DNA of 64,000 nt, taken from NCBI GenBank assembly GCA_019925095.2, contig CM034397.1, positions 3,739,763-3,803,762 of the forward strand. Direction: 5' to 3'. This DNA comes from Dendrolimus kikuchii. Lineage: Eukaryota > Arthropoda > Insecta > Lepidoptera > Lasiocampidae. Under the pieces are notes generated by a model. That model had not been told where the DNA came from, ran no database searches, and saw nothing but the letters and a program-made list of their open reading frames with translations. The position numbers were made by a program, and so were the translations under genes. Shown in pieces: positions 53,201 to 63,990 of the stretch; position 1 is the first letter of the stretch, and each line of letters begins with the position of its first letter.

Positions 53201-56200
53201 TAAAAGTTTATTATTTTCTTGATGGCAAGGATGGGGAGGAAGAATTTATAAGGTGTACCTCGGCGCAACAAGTTGTTATGGCGGCATACTCTAGACCAGG
53301 GGTGGTAGCCATCCAGTCGGGCATAATTTTTATTTTAACAAATACCTCTGATTCTCAGTCAGCTCCTTCTTCTTCTTGATACCTTCTAGAGACTTCTGTT
53401 TCAGCTCCTCCTTCTCGTGATGTTTACGTTTTATATTCTCAGCCTGTTGTGCTTTGCGTTTTTCCTTCTGACGTCTGTAATAAACAATTTAAAATGTGTC
53501 CCACAGAGGCCAATAGAAATCGCTTAAACTATATGGTTAAACAGTGATCATTTGAGTATATGATAAGATTTATTTGAAATTAGTTAATAAAAGGGTAGAA
53601 AATAATTTCTGAACGTTTTGCTATAAAAGACACAGAAATGATTTTGAATTTGTTAAAACCTTTTGAATAAATATGAACGTCGTATGATGTTAAATTGGAC
53701 TCACTTCTTCTCCTCTCTTCTCTTCTTGATCAATGCCTTCTCCTCTTCTGTTTTCTCGACTAGTTCGTGATAAAGTACTTCACCATCCATGAGACCATCT
53801 TCTACCTGTAAGTAATATTAAATGAACCAGAATATTGATGTTAAACCTAATGACACACAGACCAGTTCAAATTTACTTTTAATTATGATATATCAATATA
53901 AAGATCCGGGCGAAATGAAGAAAAAACAGTAGAAAAATAACCCTAATAAATAAGTATGTTCTCTATTGTAAATCCACATACATTTAAACATAGTTCTGTA
54001 CTTAATGAGTCAAGTTATATTTTAATAAGTACACAACTATCAGGGCGTTCCATTAGTAGCTCACAACGCCCAAAATGCACCGTTAGTCGTTCCACAAGGC
54101 GACCGCGGTCGTTGTGGTCGTGGCGAAAACGTCACTAATGACGTCATCATTTTCGATCACACAACGCTCACAACGACCCATGTCAAGAGGTTGGTCGAAT
54201 AGCCGTTCCACTTGGGTTTACGATTGTAACACCGGCAAGCAAGTGGAACGGGTACAATCGCGGTCGTGAACGTGGTCGTTGTGAGTCCCTAATGGAACGT
54301 AGCCAATATAAATAGCATTTCATTCCTTAGAATTTTTTAGATAGATAGATAACACTTTATTGTACACCATTACAGAAAAACTTATGAACTAGTATTAGTC
54401 TAGTTGGGTACGAAGGGTGGTCTTATCGCTAAAAAGCGATCTCTTCCAGACAACCCATAATTTTTTAATGTTTATTAAAATGACAAAAAAGCAGAATTAA
54501 AATTATACTTTGTAAGTAAAGTAATAAGTGGCCTTATCGCCTAAAGCGATCTCTTCCAAGCATCCCAATTTATGTAATATTCTAGTTGAAGTAAAATATT
54601 CCTAATGAATTTGGAAATGAAAATCTTTTATTCGTAGGAAACATGGATACAAGGGCTTACGCTATAGTGAGAACATGTTTCGCCATTTTCTGGCATATAA
54701 ATTTTTCCGAAAAACTGATATGGTTAGTATTATTTATTTTCATGATTAAATTGATCGTGTACTAGCATAAGGTGATGTCAGGAGCCTTAAGAACAGACGA
54801 GCGTGCATGACAAGTGTTATGAATGTCAAAGAAGCAAGTGAGGTGTGTAAGAATAAGCCTGAATGGCGCTCTGTTGTCCGTGCCTACCCCGCAAGGGAAC
54901 TGGCGTGAGTTATGTATGTACGTATTATTTATTTTTTATTTATTAGTCGTTTATTATGTTAATATTTATTATCGACGATTATAATTTTTTTAACAATTTT
55001 GTCTATTTATGTCAAAGAAGATGAATTTTTTCTGCACTATCAGTCTACCATATAGCTTGATTCAAATTTCTTTGAATTAGGTTGCCTAGAAGAGATCGCT
55101 TTGAGCGATAAGGCCACCTATTGTATTGTCTACAAAATATTGTAAATATGGTCTGTTTTTGTATATGTATATTTTGGTGTGCAATAAAGTGTTCTTTCTC
55201 TCTCTTAATCAAAGGTAATCAAGTTGATGAGACCCATGTCATGGAGCATAAACAAAAAAGTAAAACACCAAATTTGTAATTGACCTGTTACCCCCTATTT
55301 AGAATATTCTAAGTTCTTATAACTATTCTGCCTCTAGTTCTAGACAAATTTTACTTAAATTAGCTACCAAACTAAAATCGCAGATAAACTAATATTAATT
55401 TTTTTTAATTTTTTTAAACTTTATATTTTAAAATTAAAATACTACGGTCTACACTATTAGCTATAGTTTATTATATAACTAGCTTCTGCCCGTGACTTCG
55501 TCCCCGTGGACTAGTTAAAAACAACCCCCCGATTTTGAAACATTCTTCATTAGTGCTCGGTTCCTATTGGTCTTAGCGTGATGATATAGAGCCTTCGTCG
55601 ATTAATGGGCTACCTAACACTGAAAGATTTTTCAAATCAGACCAGTAGTTCCTGAGATTAGCGCATTCAAGTAAACAAACAAACAAACTCTTCAGCTTTA
55701 TATATTAGTATAAGATTTACGTATATGATTTGTAGCAGTTGCAGTGTTGTACGTTAACTTACTTTTATGAGTTGAAAGGATATCCGTGGTCCCAATTCGA
55801 ATAACCGTAGAGCCGATTTGGACTCGGCCGCTGCGCCTCGCGACGACAATTTCTGTGGCAACATTATCTGCGAGTTCCTCGTCATTTCAACAAGAACCTT
55901 TTTCATAGGGTCTTCTATATTTAAACTACATTATAATATACTAACGTCATAGTGTCGGTTGTTTATTAGGTCTCTAAGTATCCGCTATGCGTGTATGATT
56001 GTCTAGAATAAAACTCTGCTGGTATTCACAATATGTGCCGTATTATTTCCCGGTCCATAACCAACAGGTTATGGGCCCAGAACGGATCACGCGCAGACAA
56101 TTAATACGCATAAAGAAAGCCAAAATATAATATTTGAAGTTTCGCGTCGAAATTACTACGCACGAAACAATGGCTAGCGGCAGTGGAGTCTCGTCAGTTC

Positions 56201-59200
56201 CTGTGGAAAAACTGAGTGGTATCAATGACTACCACAACTGGAAGTTTGCGATGCGCATGGTACTCATCCATGAGGATTTATGGGAGTGTGTGCAGTCGAA
56301 GGAAGTGAAGGACGAGAAGAAGGACCTAAAAGCTCTTGCTAAGATTTGCTTGTCGGTACATAGCTCGGTATATAGCCATGTACGCAACGCAAAGACCGCA
56401 CATGAAGCTTGGAATAATTTAGAACAAGCTTTCCAAGGCAAAGGATTGTGCAAAAGGCTGAGCTTATTGAGAAGTCTCTTTAGTATAAAGAGGAATGAGC
56501 ACGATTGCATGGACGTATATTTGTCCAAAGTCACCGAAGTTGTGCAACAGTTGGACGAAATCGGATCACCTTTGGAGGATGATTTTGTTGCAGTCATCAT
56601 ATTAAGCGGGTTGCCATCCGATTATAACCCCTTAATAATGACATTAGAAAATAACAACATGAAGTTGTCAAGCGAGCTGGTGAAGTCGAGGTTGCTGCAA
56701 GAAGAACAACGTCGCGCAGGCAGTAGTGAAACGGTGACGGCTATGGTTGCTAAGAAAACGGTTGTTTGTTATAAATGTCATAAGAGTGGACACGTGCAGA
56801 AAAATTGCCCACAAAATGTCTCTAAACAACAACATAAAAATAAGAAAGCGTTCCAAGGAAAGCCTACAAGCAAAGGCATGTTGACGGCAATGTCAGTAGC
56901 TTTGAATAGTAATACCTGGTACGTGGACTCGGGAGCAACGTCACACATGACAAATAACAAAGATTTGTACATAAGTTTCCTGCCTATTGAACCAGTGCCA
57001 GTGAATGTGGCAAACGGTGATAAACTTTCGGCAATCGGTGTTGGTAAAGTAAAAGTTAATTTAAAAACTGGTGAAAAGACGATAAGTCATGTATTTTATG
57101 TACCTAGTTTAGTAGGAAGTCTGTTGTCCGTGAGTGCATTAACTAAGAAAGGTTTTAATGTTAAATTTAATAAGAAAGGCTGTATAATTCTTAGTGGTAG
57201 AACGGTCATAGCTACGGCTACCCATGTAAATAATGTCTATCAGCTTGATGTTTGTAATAATTTTACATGTAATGCTGCAACGGAAAGAGTCGTGCCTAAA
57301 GTTTCTGTTTTAGACACTCTATTGACTTCGCAGGTGACTGAAGTTGCGCAGTCGGATGCGTGCTCAAGCGATGCAAGTCAAGCATCATTGGCCGCTGACT
57401 CTGAGGCAAACGCACCTAGTGAGAAGACTTCGCGGGAAACGTGGCATAGACGACTTGCTCATCTCAATGCCAGAAGCATGTACATCATGAAGAATGGGAT
57501 GGTAACGGGCATTAATTATGACGAAGGTTCCTACCTACCATGTGAGTCATGTGTACTGGGTAAGCAATGTCGATTACCTTTTCCTAAAAAGTCAAAACGT
57601 CGATCTAAGGAAATATTAGGCTTGGTGCATACAGACTTATGTGGGCCTATGCCACAAGCGTCTTTTGGAGGTTCTAGATATTTTTTAACTTTTATAGACG
57701 ATTTTTCTCGGAAGATTTTTTGTTATTTTTTAAAAGGGAAGGATGAAGTTTTTACCTATTTTAAAACTTTTAAATCCTTGGTTGAAAACCAAACGGGCAA
57801 AACAATTAAGGTTCTAAGGAGCGATAATGGAACTGAATATGTTAATAAACAGTTTCAGAATTTTTTGAAAGAGCATGGGATAAAGCATGAAACTACTATT
57901 CCATATTCTCCTGAACAGAATGGGGTCAGTGAAAGAGCTAATAGGACAATTGTTGAAAAAGCCCGGTGTATGCTGCAGGATGCAGGTTTGGATAACCGCT
58001 TCTGGGCGGAGGCTGTCCAAACTGCAGTTTACATAAAGAATAGGTCGCCTACAAAGGCAGTGATGGGATCAACACCAGAAGAAAAGTGGACTAACGAAAA
58101 GGTTGATGTAAGTCATTTTCGGGTGTTTGGTTGTGTGGCCTATGCTTTAGTGCATAACACAAAAAAGTTCGATCCCAAATCCAAAAGATATATTTTTGTT
58201 GGATACTGCGAGGAAAGCAAAGGATATAGGTTGATGGATCCGGAAAATCTACCTACTTGTATAAAGGCTAGAAATGTAAACTTTTTCGAAAATAAATTTA
58301 TTTCGAAAAATAATGTTACAGATGTGTCAAATACGTCATGTAATGAATTATTGACACCAAATATTATGAACATTATTTCTAATTCGGAAGTAAATAATAT
58401 TAATGAAAATGAGAATGGGAGTGACCAGGTTGTCGTCAGGTCAGATGAGCGAGGAAATGAATCGTTTGAGCCTGATGCAACTGTGAGCTCGATCGTAAGT
58501 TGCGATGATTCTTCGGATGAAACATACGTTCCAGAGTCGTCTTCTTTAAACGATACGGATTCTTCAAACTTCGTGAGCTTGAATAATACCACTGAATTGG
58601 CAAATATGGTGATGGCATTATGCTGTGATAATGACGAGCCATTGACAGTGGAACAAGCATTGAATGGTAAGGATGCTGGTCATTGGCGAGAGGCAATGCA
58701 GGAAGAATATGATTCTTTTGCAAAGAACAATTGTTGGACGTTGACAGATCTGAAAGATGGACAAAAACCGGTAAGATCCAAATGGGTTTTTAAGATTAAA
58801 CGTGGTCTTAACGGAAATATATTAAAATATAAGGCGCGTTTAGTAGCGAAAGGTTTCACGCAAAAATATGGTATCGATTACCAGGAAACTTTTGCACCAG
58901 TTGTACGTCATTCGACAATTAGGATGTTATTTGCCATTGCAGCCATAAAAGACCTTGACATTGACCAAATGGATGTCAAGACAGCATTCTTGAACGGAGA
59001 TTTGAAAGAGAATGTTATAATGGAACAACCAGAAGGATTTGTTTTAAAGGGGGAGAATAAACACAAAGTTTATAAGTTAAACAAATCCATTTATGGTTTG
59101 AAACAAGCTGCAAAATGTTGGTACGATAAAATTAATACCGTATTAACAGCAAAAATGGGTTTTAAAAGGTCTAGTGTGGAGCCCTGCGTATACTTTAGAA

Positions 59201-62200
59201 ATCTACAAGGTAGATTATCTATTTTAGCCCTTTATGTTGATGACATACTTTTATTTACTTCTTCAGATGCTGATAAACATGACATAAAGAAGCGTTTAAA
59301 TGAAGAATTTGAAATAAAAGATTTAGGTCAGGTACATGAATTTTTGGGAATGCGAGTTTGCAGGCAGAAGAATAAAATCACACTCGACCAGGCTAGCTTT
59401 ATAACTAGGATCTTGAACAGATTTAAGATGGCTGACTGCAAACCTGTTTCGACTCCAATGGAGGTTGGCTTGAAGCTTACCAAAGCTGAAGCAAAGCTTG
59501 AAAATTGTGAGTACAGAAATCTTATTGGCTGTTTAATGTATGTCGCTGTGTGTACTAGACCCGACATAGCGCATGCGGTTGGTTTCTTAAGTCAATTTAA
59601 TGACTGTTATTCAGATATCCACTGGAAGGCAGCTAAACATGTTTTAAGATATCTGAAGGGTACTACCAATTATTGTTTGGTGTACGACAAAGGTAACTTT
59701 GAAGTATGTGGTTATGTAGACGCGGACTGGGCGTCATGTGAAGTAGACCGGAAGTCATACACTGGCTATGTGTATAAAATCGGGAATTCAGTCATCAGCT
59801 GGGAAAGTCGTAAGCAGAAAACCGTCGCATTGTCTAGTACTGAGGCCGAATACATGGCTCTTTCCGATGCATGCAAAGAGGGTTTATTTATACGCACTTT
59901 TCTACAGGAATGTTTAAATTTAGATTGTGTTATTAACTTATTTAATGATAACCAGTCTGCACAAAAGCTGAGTAAGAATTCGATGTTGCATTCGCGAACT
60001 AAACACATTGATGTCAGACACCATTTTATTCGTGACATTGTTAATAAAAAATTGATTAATATTAAGTTTATGTCAACTGATAAAATGTTAGCGGATATTC
60101 TGACAAAGCCTTTACCGCGAGTAAAGTTTTCAATGTTTTTAGGTCAGTTTAATTTGAGAGGATATTATTTACGCGAATGACAACATTTTTTAGGAGGTCT
60201 ATGTTTAGTTTTTATTGTATATATAGTTATGTAATGCCACATACGTGTTTATTGTTTCTTGTAGGGTTATAACATGAACTATGTATAATTATGTTTTGAT
60301 TTGGAGAATAGTTCATACAATACTATGTTGAAATGATTTCAGTTTAAGGGGAAGTGTTGAAATAAACCTCGTCATTTCAACAAGAACCTTTTTTCATAGG
60401 GTCTTCTATATTTAAACTACATTATAATATAGTAACGTCATAGTGTCGGTTGTTGTTATTAGGTCTCTAAGTATCCGCTATGCGTGTATGATTGTCTAGA
60501 ATAAAACTCTGCTGGTATTCACAATATGTGCCGTATTATTTCCCGGTCCATAACCAACATATACATATAATAAAACTGTACAGGTCAAATTTCTGTACAA
60601 TGAAAAAAAATATGCTAAAAACCGAGTCACGGGATGTAAGAAGTGAAATAGAACTAATTTAGATTTATTTCAAATTTTTTGTTTCTCTGTTTGTCTGCTT
60701 GTACCGGCTAATCTCCGAAACGACTGGACCGATTTAAATGAAATTTTGTATGTTGGGAGCCTATATCCCTGGTCAACATATAGGATACTTTTGATCCCGA
60801 AAAATGAAAGAGTTCATGTGGGATAGTTAAAAAAACCGCACCACGCGGACGAAGTCGCGGGCATCTACTACTACTACTACTACTACTACGGTATTTTATA
60901 AAATTTCAATTGAAAAGTTAAATTTGGATGATTTGCATATTATAAAATATTAATTAAACAATAAAATAAAACATATAATGAAAAAAAATTATACATAATT
61001 AATCTATTTGGGACATACTCAACTCAACACATACTCAAACCAACGGGCATTACCATCGCATTGCATTACACGCACACTCCACAAACAAACCAGGACACAC
61101 AAAGAGCCTAAAAATTAATAACCCAGGCACAGAAAAGAAAAAAACAACACACACGGCACTAGATAGGACTATATGTAAGTATAGATATAAGGCCAATACT
61201 GCACATGCACTTCCTCACAACTCCAGCATGTAACAGATACACTCTACATTAGTATAAGTTTAGTATTAAAATTAGAATAAATTAATATAATAAGTTATTC
61301 TTAAGGTACACCAAAACAGAAAAATTACTACATATAATGTCACATACACTAACAAAAATAGACAATAAGCGTGTACGGAGTCTCAAGTTTTTCATAGAAA
61401 TTAAGTATTAAAAAAGGGTACGGAACTCGAGTCCGTAGAGATATATATAATAATAATAAAAAAATCTATTTGGGATATTATTTTGAAGAATGTATGAGGG
61501 CTGTGATTAAATATATCGATGTTTTTAGATTTTTCAACATATTAATTGTACAGACACACTACACTACTTCTGATTTAGAGTATGACGCCATAACACCCAT
61601 TAGTTGTGTTCCGACATCAGTGGCCAGGTTTCAACCCCACCTCTACCAGACCTGCAGAAATTGGTAGCACCTATGGTGTTGCAAATGCTCATAGTCGAGG
61701 ATACTATTTCTACCAGGTGGACCTATCGCACTGTTTGCCTACTTCAGGGTTTAAAAAATCTTAAAATGTAAATAGTGTGAAAACTTGTAACCAAACCATT
61801 TATTATATTCAAAATTAAAAACCTTTTGTAGCACGAAAGAAGAATGAGATAGTTGCATGTGCAGGATGGCAAAATAAAGTAGAAAATAATAGGGGCGCCA
61901 TTTTAACCTAAACTTAATTTCGATATAATTTAATTTTGACATTGACTCATATATTATTATATAAACTAGTGATCATCGACCATAATTAATTTAAATTATA
62001 ACTTTGGACATTATTGAGGATCTGTTGTCAAAGATTATATTTCTATAATCACAGATTTCGCCAAGGCTACACTGTTGATTTGACTTTAACAATAAACAAA
62101 AGAATATATATACGTGTGTGTGTCAAATACATGGTAGTGTATTGTTTATGTATAATTTATTTTAAATATTAGCATTCTGCAATTCTTCTCTATATAAACT

Positions 62201-62639
62201 ACCTATAGTGTGCGAAATTTCATACTCCTCCGTCCGCGCAATTTTCTTAAAAAGGGTTACAAAGTTGTTGCTTCACGTATTAATCTAATGATTAATAATA
62301 ACATTATAATTAAAAAAATATATATACTAGAGGATAATGCAATAGTAAAAATAATATTTGTACTTACTTATCAAAGAACTCTGACATATCCTTGCACCTA
62401 TTTAAATTCGGTATTTTGCCTTGCACTACCTGAAATAAACGTAATTACTCTATGTTATTTCCAGTCTATAATACCCAAAATAAAAAGAAAAATAACAGAT
62501 TGCAGTACAATGTTACCTTTTTAGTTCCTTTATTCAGACCGACAGGTGTCGCTCTGATCACATAATGCCTTAAATCAATTAGCTTTGAAGAAGGGTTATA
62601 ATTCATCAGCACACAGCGGCGAATATTCTTCAATTTAAC
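50276..62639 (-). CDS. ppan: Peter pan / SSF1 (Brix-domain ribosome biogenesis factor), 3' part
   Basis: Seven minus-strand exons: 62639-62517, 62429-62368, 55877-55763, 53805-53705, 53474-53346, 51561-51455 and 50676-50276. They join in frame to 345 codons plus TGA. Conserved Brix-family stretches: KNIRRCVLMNYNPSSKLIDL and RHYVIRATPVGLNKGTKK, then KIPNLNRCKDMSEFF. Next come LPQKLSSRGAAAESKSALRL, FELGPRISFQLIK, GEVLYHELVEKTEEE and DDADYYRKEVGAEPEQDLF. The tail is Lys/Arg-rich with about four decapeptides of the type EGNRKFQNNK, not a feature I know from human PPAN. Ppan/Ssf1 acts in the nucleolus in large-subunit pre-rRNA (27S) processing. Roughly the first 170 residues are beyond the right edge. 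The residues normally joining EFFD to LPQK are shortened where the Copia LTR abuts exon 55877-55763. Confidence 0.9.
50725..51160 (+). repeat. Interspersed repeat R3, plus copy
   Basis: 'gtattgaagctatta', 'gggattcacgtaaaaact' and 'cgatttcgatgcggtttt', ending 'agccgcgggcatatccta'. In the last ppan intron. Confidence 0.65.
51583..51968 (+). repeat. SINE-B, full copy with tRNA-derived head
   Basis: The head at 51583-51655 has an A-box-like 'tggtagcgtaacggctagcg' and B-box 'gggttcgatcctgg' at tRNA-like spacing. It runs straight into 'tatccgtgcaggaacggaga' and the usual body, ending 'ctcctgcaataaaaaat'. This copy identifies the family as a Pol III SINE. Not a functional tRNA: no matching acceptor stem or CCA-side is seen. 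Confidence 0.88.
52062..52322 (+). repeat. SINE-B copy
   Basis: Second tandemly placed body ~95 bp after the full copy, without a head. Ends 'ctcctgcaataaaaaaa'. Confidence 0.85.
52465..52973 (+). mobile_element. Solo LTR, copy 2
   Basis: 509 bp bounded by TGTTACGA and TAGTAACA, with AATAAA near 52917. Homologous to 41291-41774 in inverted orientation. No clear target duplication. In a ppan intron. Confidence 0.78.
53040..53323 (-). repeat. SINE-B copy with ~65-bp insertion
   Basis: SINE-B body on the minus strand interrupted at ~53200-53270 by unrelated sequence ('gatggcaaggatggggagga'). It ends ~20 bp before ppan exon 53346-53474. Confidence 0.75.
54043..54304 (+). mobile_element. MITE family M1, copy
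   Basis: 'gggcgttccattagtagctc' to 'ccctaatggaacgtagcc', TGACGTCA at 54139-54146. In a ppan intron. Confidence 0.82.
54340..54580 (-). repeat. LINE-tail copies, inverted
   Basis: Two inverted copies of the hairpin tail: 'cttatcgctaaaaagcgatc' at ~54422 and 'ccttatcgcctaaagcgatc' at ~54532. Confidence 0.6.
54738..54928 (+). mobile_element. RTE-clade 3' fragment, copy i
   Basis: 'catgattaaattgatcgtgt' to the tail. Flanked by GTATTATTTATTTT on both sides. Confidence 0.9.
55075..55205 (+). repeat. LINE-tail copy
   Basis: 'ggttgcctagaagagatcgc' hairpin, then 'gtgcaataaagtgttctttc' with an AATAAA signal. Confidence 0.6.
55877..56066 (+). repeat. Copia element 5' LTR, first 12 bp missing
   Basis: 190 bp matching the 3' LTR from its base 13 ('cctcgtcatttcaacaagaa') to the terminal 'ccataaccaaca'. 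Differences seen: one substitution (atatac/atatag), one T and one GTT indel. The outer TGTTGAAATAAA is lost, and no target duplication matches the right flank (tatac). The truncated edge touches a ppan exon. Confidence 0.88.
56067..56080 (+). promoter_or_regulatory. Copia primer binding site (initiator tRNA-Met half)
   Basis: GGTTATGGGCCCAG directly follows the 5' LTR and is complementary to the anticodon-stem/loop segment CUGGGCCCAUAACC of insect initiator tRNA-Met. Drosophila copia primes from such a tRNA half. Confidence 0.85.
56170..60180 (+). CDS. Copia Gag-Pol polyprotein, intact
   Basis: The first in-frame ATG is at 56170 (MASGSGVSS); upstream codons are open but lack ATG. 1336 residues without a stop. 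Gag UBN2-like region (~15-150, NWKFAMRMVLIHED), CCHC knuckle CYKCHKSGHVQKNC at ~200, protease WYVDSGATSHM at ~250. Integrase: zinc region WHRRLAHLNA at ~424, core HTDLCGPM, RSDNGTEYV and PEQNGVSERAN (D, D, E) at ~485-590. RT from ~865 (KWVFKIKRG, VKTAFLNGD) with YVDDILLF at ~1022. RNase H DADWASCEVDRKSYTG at ~1190, SSTEAEYMAL and DNQSAQKL. All catalytic motifs are present, so it could be autonomous. Gag and Pol are in one frame, as usual for Copia. It lies in a ppan intron in the opposite orientation to the gene. Confidence 0.94.
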   Translation: MASGSGVSSVPVEKLSGINDYHNWKFAMRMVLIHEDLWECVQSKEVKDEKKDLKALAKICLSVHSSVYSHVRNAKTAHEAWNNLEQAFQGKGLCKRLSLLRSLFSIKRNEHDCMDVYLSKVTEVVQQLDEIGSPLEDDFVAVIILSGLPSDYNPLIMTLENNNMKLSSELVKSRLLQEEQRRAGSSETVTAMVAKKTVVCYKCHKSGHVQKNCPQNVSKQQHKNKKAFQGKPTSKGMLTAMSVALNSNTWYVDSGATSHMTNNKDLYISFLPIEPVPVNVANGDKLSAIGVGKVKVNLKTGEKTISHVFYVPSLVGSLLSVSALTKKGFNVKFNKKGCIILSGRTVIATATHVNNVYQLDVCNNFTCNAATERVVPKVSVLDTLLTSQVTEVAQSDACSSDASQASLAADSEANAPSEKTSRETWHRRLAHLNARSMYIMKNGMVTGINYDEGSYLPCESCVLGKQCRLPFPKKSKRRSKEILGLVHTDLCGPMPQASFGGSRYFLTFIDDFSRKIFCYFLKGKDEVFTYFKTFKSLVENQTGKTIKVLRSDNGTEYVNKQFQNFLKEHGIKHETTIPYSPEQNGVSERANRTIVEKARCMLQDAGLDNRFWAEAVQTAVYIKNRSPTKAVMGSTPEEKWTNEKVDVSHFRVFGCVAYALVHNTKKFDPKSKRYIFVGYCEESKGYRLMDPENLPTCIKARNVNFFENKFISKNNVTDVSNTSCNELLTPNIMNIISNSEVNNINENENGSDQVVVRSDERGNESFEPDATVSSIVSCDDSSDETYVPESSSLNDTDSSNFVSLNNTTELANMVMALCCDNDEPLTVEQALNGKDAGHWREAMQEEYDSFAKNNCWTLTDLKDGQKPVRSKWVFKIKRGLNGNILKYKARLVAKGFTQKYGIDYQETFAPVVRHSTIRMLFAIAAIKDLDIDQMDVKTAFLNGDLKENVIMEQPEGFVLKGENKHKVYKLNKSIYGLKQAAKCWYDKINTVLTAKMGFKRSSVEPCVYFRNLQGRLSILALYVDDILLFTSSDADKHDIKKRLNEEFEIKDLGQVHEFLGMRVCRQKNKITLDQASFITRILNRFKMADCKPVSTPMEVGLKLTKAEAKLENCEYRNLIGCLMYVAVCTRPDIAHAVGFLSQFNDCYSDIHWKAAKHVLRYLKGTTNYCLVYDKGNFEVCGYVDADWASCEVDRKSYTGYVYKIGNSVISWESRKQKTVALSSTEAEYMALSDACKEGLFIRTFLQECLNLDCVINLFNDNQSAQKLSKNSMLHSRTKHIDVRHHFIRDIVNKKLINIKFMSTDKMLADILTKPLPRVKFSMFLGQFNLRGYYLRE
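60341..60354 (+). promoter_or_regulatory. Copia polypurine tract
   Basis: AGTTTAAGGGGAAG immediately precedes the 3' LTR TGTTGA. The AAGGGGAAG core is the plus-strand priming tract. Confidence 0.8.
60355..60559 (+). repeat. Copia element 3' LTR
   Basis: 205 bp, TGTTGAAATAAA...ATAACCAACA. It begins with a hairpin (TGTTGAAAT...ATTTCAACA) and holds AATAAA-type and 'agaataaaactctgctgg' sequence. Confidence 0.92.
60650..60890 (+). repeat. Interspersed repeat ending in (CTA)n
   Basis: 'aaacgactggaccgatttaa' to 'gcggacgaagtcgcgggcat', followed by about seven CTA/TAC units (60867-60888). Same style of end as the R3 and R5 repeats. Confidence 0.55.
60891..61570. other. AT-rich intronic stretch
   Basis: Within the ppan intron right of the Copia element. 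I looked here for coding sequence continuing the ppan exon 55877-55763 and saw none. Confidence 0.5.
61575..61745 (+). repeat. Degenerate SINE-B copy
   Basis: 'gttgtgttccgacatcagtg' and 'gtagcacctatggtgttgca' are recognisable; the rest is heavily mutated. Confidence 0.65.
61965..62295 (+). repeat. Interspersed repeat R6, copy 2
   Basis: Homologue of 43535-43900. It ends ~70 bp from ppan exon 62429-62368. Confidence 0.7.
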
Positions 62640-63245
62640 CTGTAATACAACAGTTAAATTATTAATAGGCTATATCATGGTAAACACAGGCTATATCATG
62701 GTAAATCGCGCGTGTAGACGACAACGCCACCGCGTCACCGCCGTACTTTCGTTATCAAGCTGGTGTCAGTGATATGGTAGGGCAAAAGAGAAGAAGAAAT
62801 TCACAAAATAGCCGCGCGGAAGGATCGTGACGGCGGCGTGGTGATGGCGTGTCGTCTACACGAGCGCTAATTGTTTGATGGTAGTCTAAATATGCATGAT
62901 GATTTGTTGCAATTATGTATGTTTCTGTTGAAGGCAATGAAAATCATTATTTACAAATCAGCAGCATAATACTACAGTCTATTTCAAATAAGACGGCATG
63001 GGAGAAATTACATTAATAGAAAAATAAAAAATGTAACTCGAAGTATATGATTATTATTAAATAACAACAGAATTAATCATATTTTTAGATAATTAAAATT
63101 AATATTTATATCATAGGAAACTTTATGATAATGCTACAAGATACTAGTTCGTACTGGCCATGAACAATAATTAAAATTTAGAACATAGGTATTATGAAAA
63201 TGACAATTAATTATCGCCTCATGTCAGTGATGTGGCACACAGATA

Positions 63246-63625
63246 GGGCGTTCCATTAGTAACTCACAATGCCCAAAATGCTCAGTTAGCCGTTCCACAA
63301 GGCGACCGCGATCGTTGTGGTCGTGGCGAAAACGTCACTAATGATGTCATCATTTTCGATTACACGACGCCCGCAACGACCCATGTCAAAAGGTGGGTCG
63401 AAGTGGGCGTTGACCATAGAGCATTATTTCTCTCTTGTCAACACATTAAAAAAGGCGCGATTTACATATCAACAAATGACATTTGCGTAATGCGTATGAC
63501 ATTAATGACATCAACGCTCATAACCCGTTCCACTAGCGTTTATGATTATAACGTCCGCAAGCAAGTGGAACGGGAAAAATCGCGGTCGTGAACGTGGTCG
63601 TTGTGAGTCCCTAATGGAACGTAGC
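63246..63625 (+). mobile_element. MITE family M1, copy
   Basis: 'gggcgttccattagtaactc' to 'ccctaatggaacgtagc'. The CRE-like site is mutated (tgatgtcatc). In the ppan intron or 5' region. Confidence 0.82.
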
Positions 63626-63814
63626 AAAAATGTGGTAATACTGGGCACCGCTCTATTGAATTGTATTCGAATTGATGACTCGATACAATTTGTTACACGA
63701 GTATTTTATTTTAAATGTGAAGTAGCCAAGTATTTTATTGTTGGTTTTATTAAAATTTATTTATTTGATTTACTAATTAAATATTACATAAGTAGAATTA
63801 GTTTTATTAATTAT

Positions 63815-63990
63815 ATTTGTATGTCTTTCAAGACCACGGGCCATAAAAATGGCCAGGACATTTGGAGGGCTTGTGTTGGGCCGTGGAAAGGCCAACACGT
63901 AGAGGCCCTTTGACAAATTTAATGTAAATGTGGCGTGACACTGACCGGCGGTTATCCCTGTCTACACCATTTAGCAATGCAATGATTATT
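63815..63990 (+). repeat. Interspersed repeat R2, copy 2
   Basis: 'gggccataaaaatggccagg', 'gcgtgacactgaccggcggt' and 'ccctgtctacaccat' as at 3672. Cut by the window edge or ends just before it. Confidence 0.6.

Noticed and set aside
63403..63913. ORFs at 63403-63591 and 63542-63913
   Set aside because: Both start within MITE M1 and run into AT-rich sequence; the M1 part recurs at 46064.
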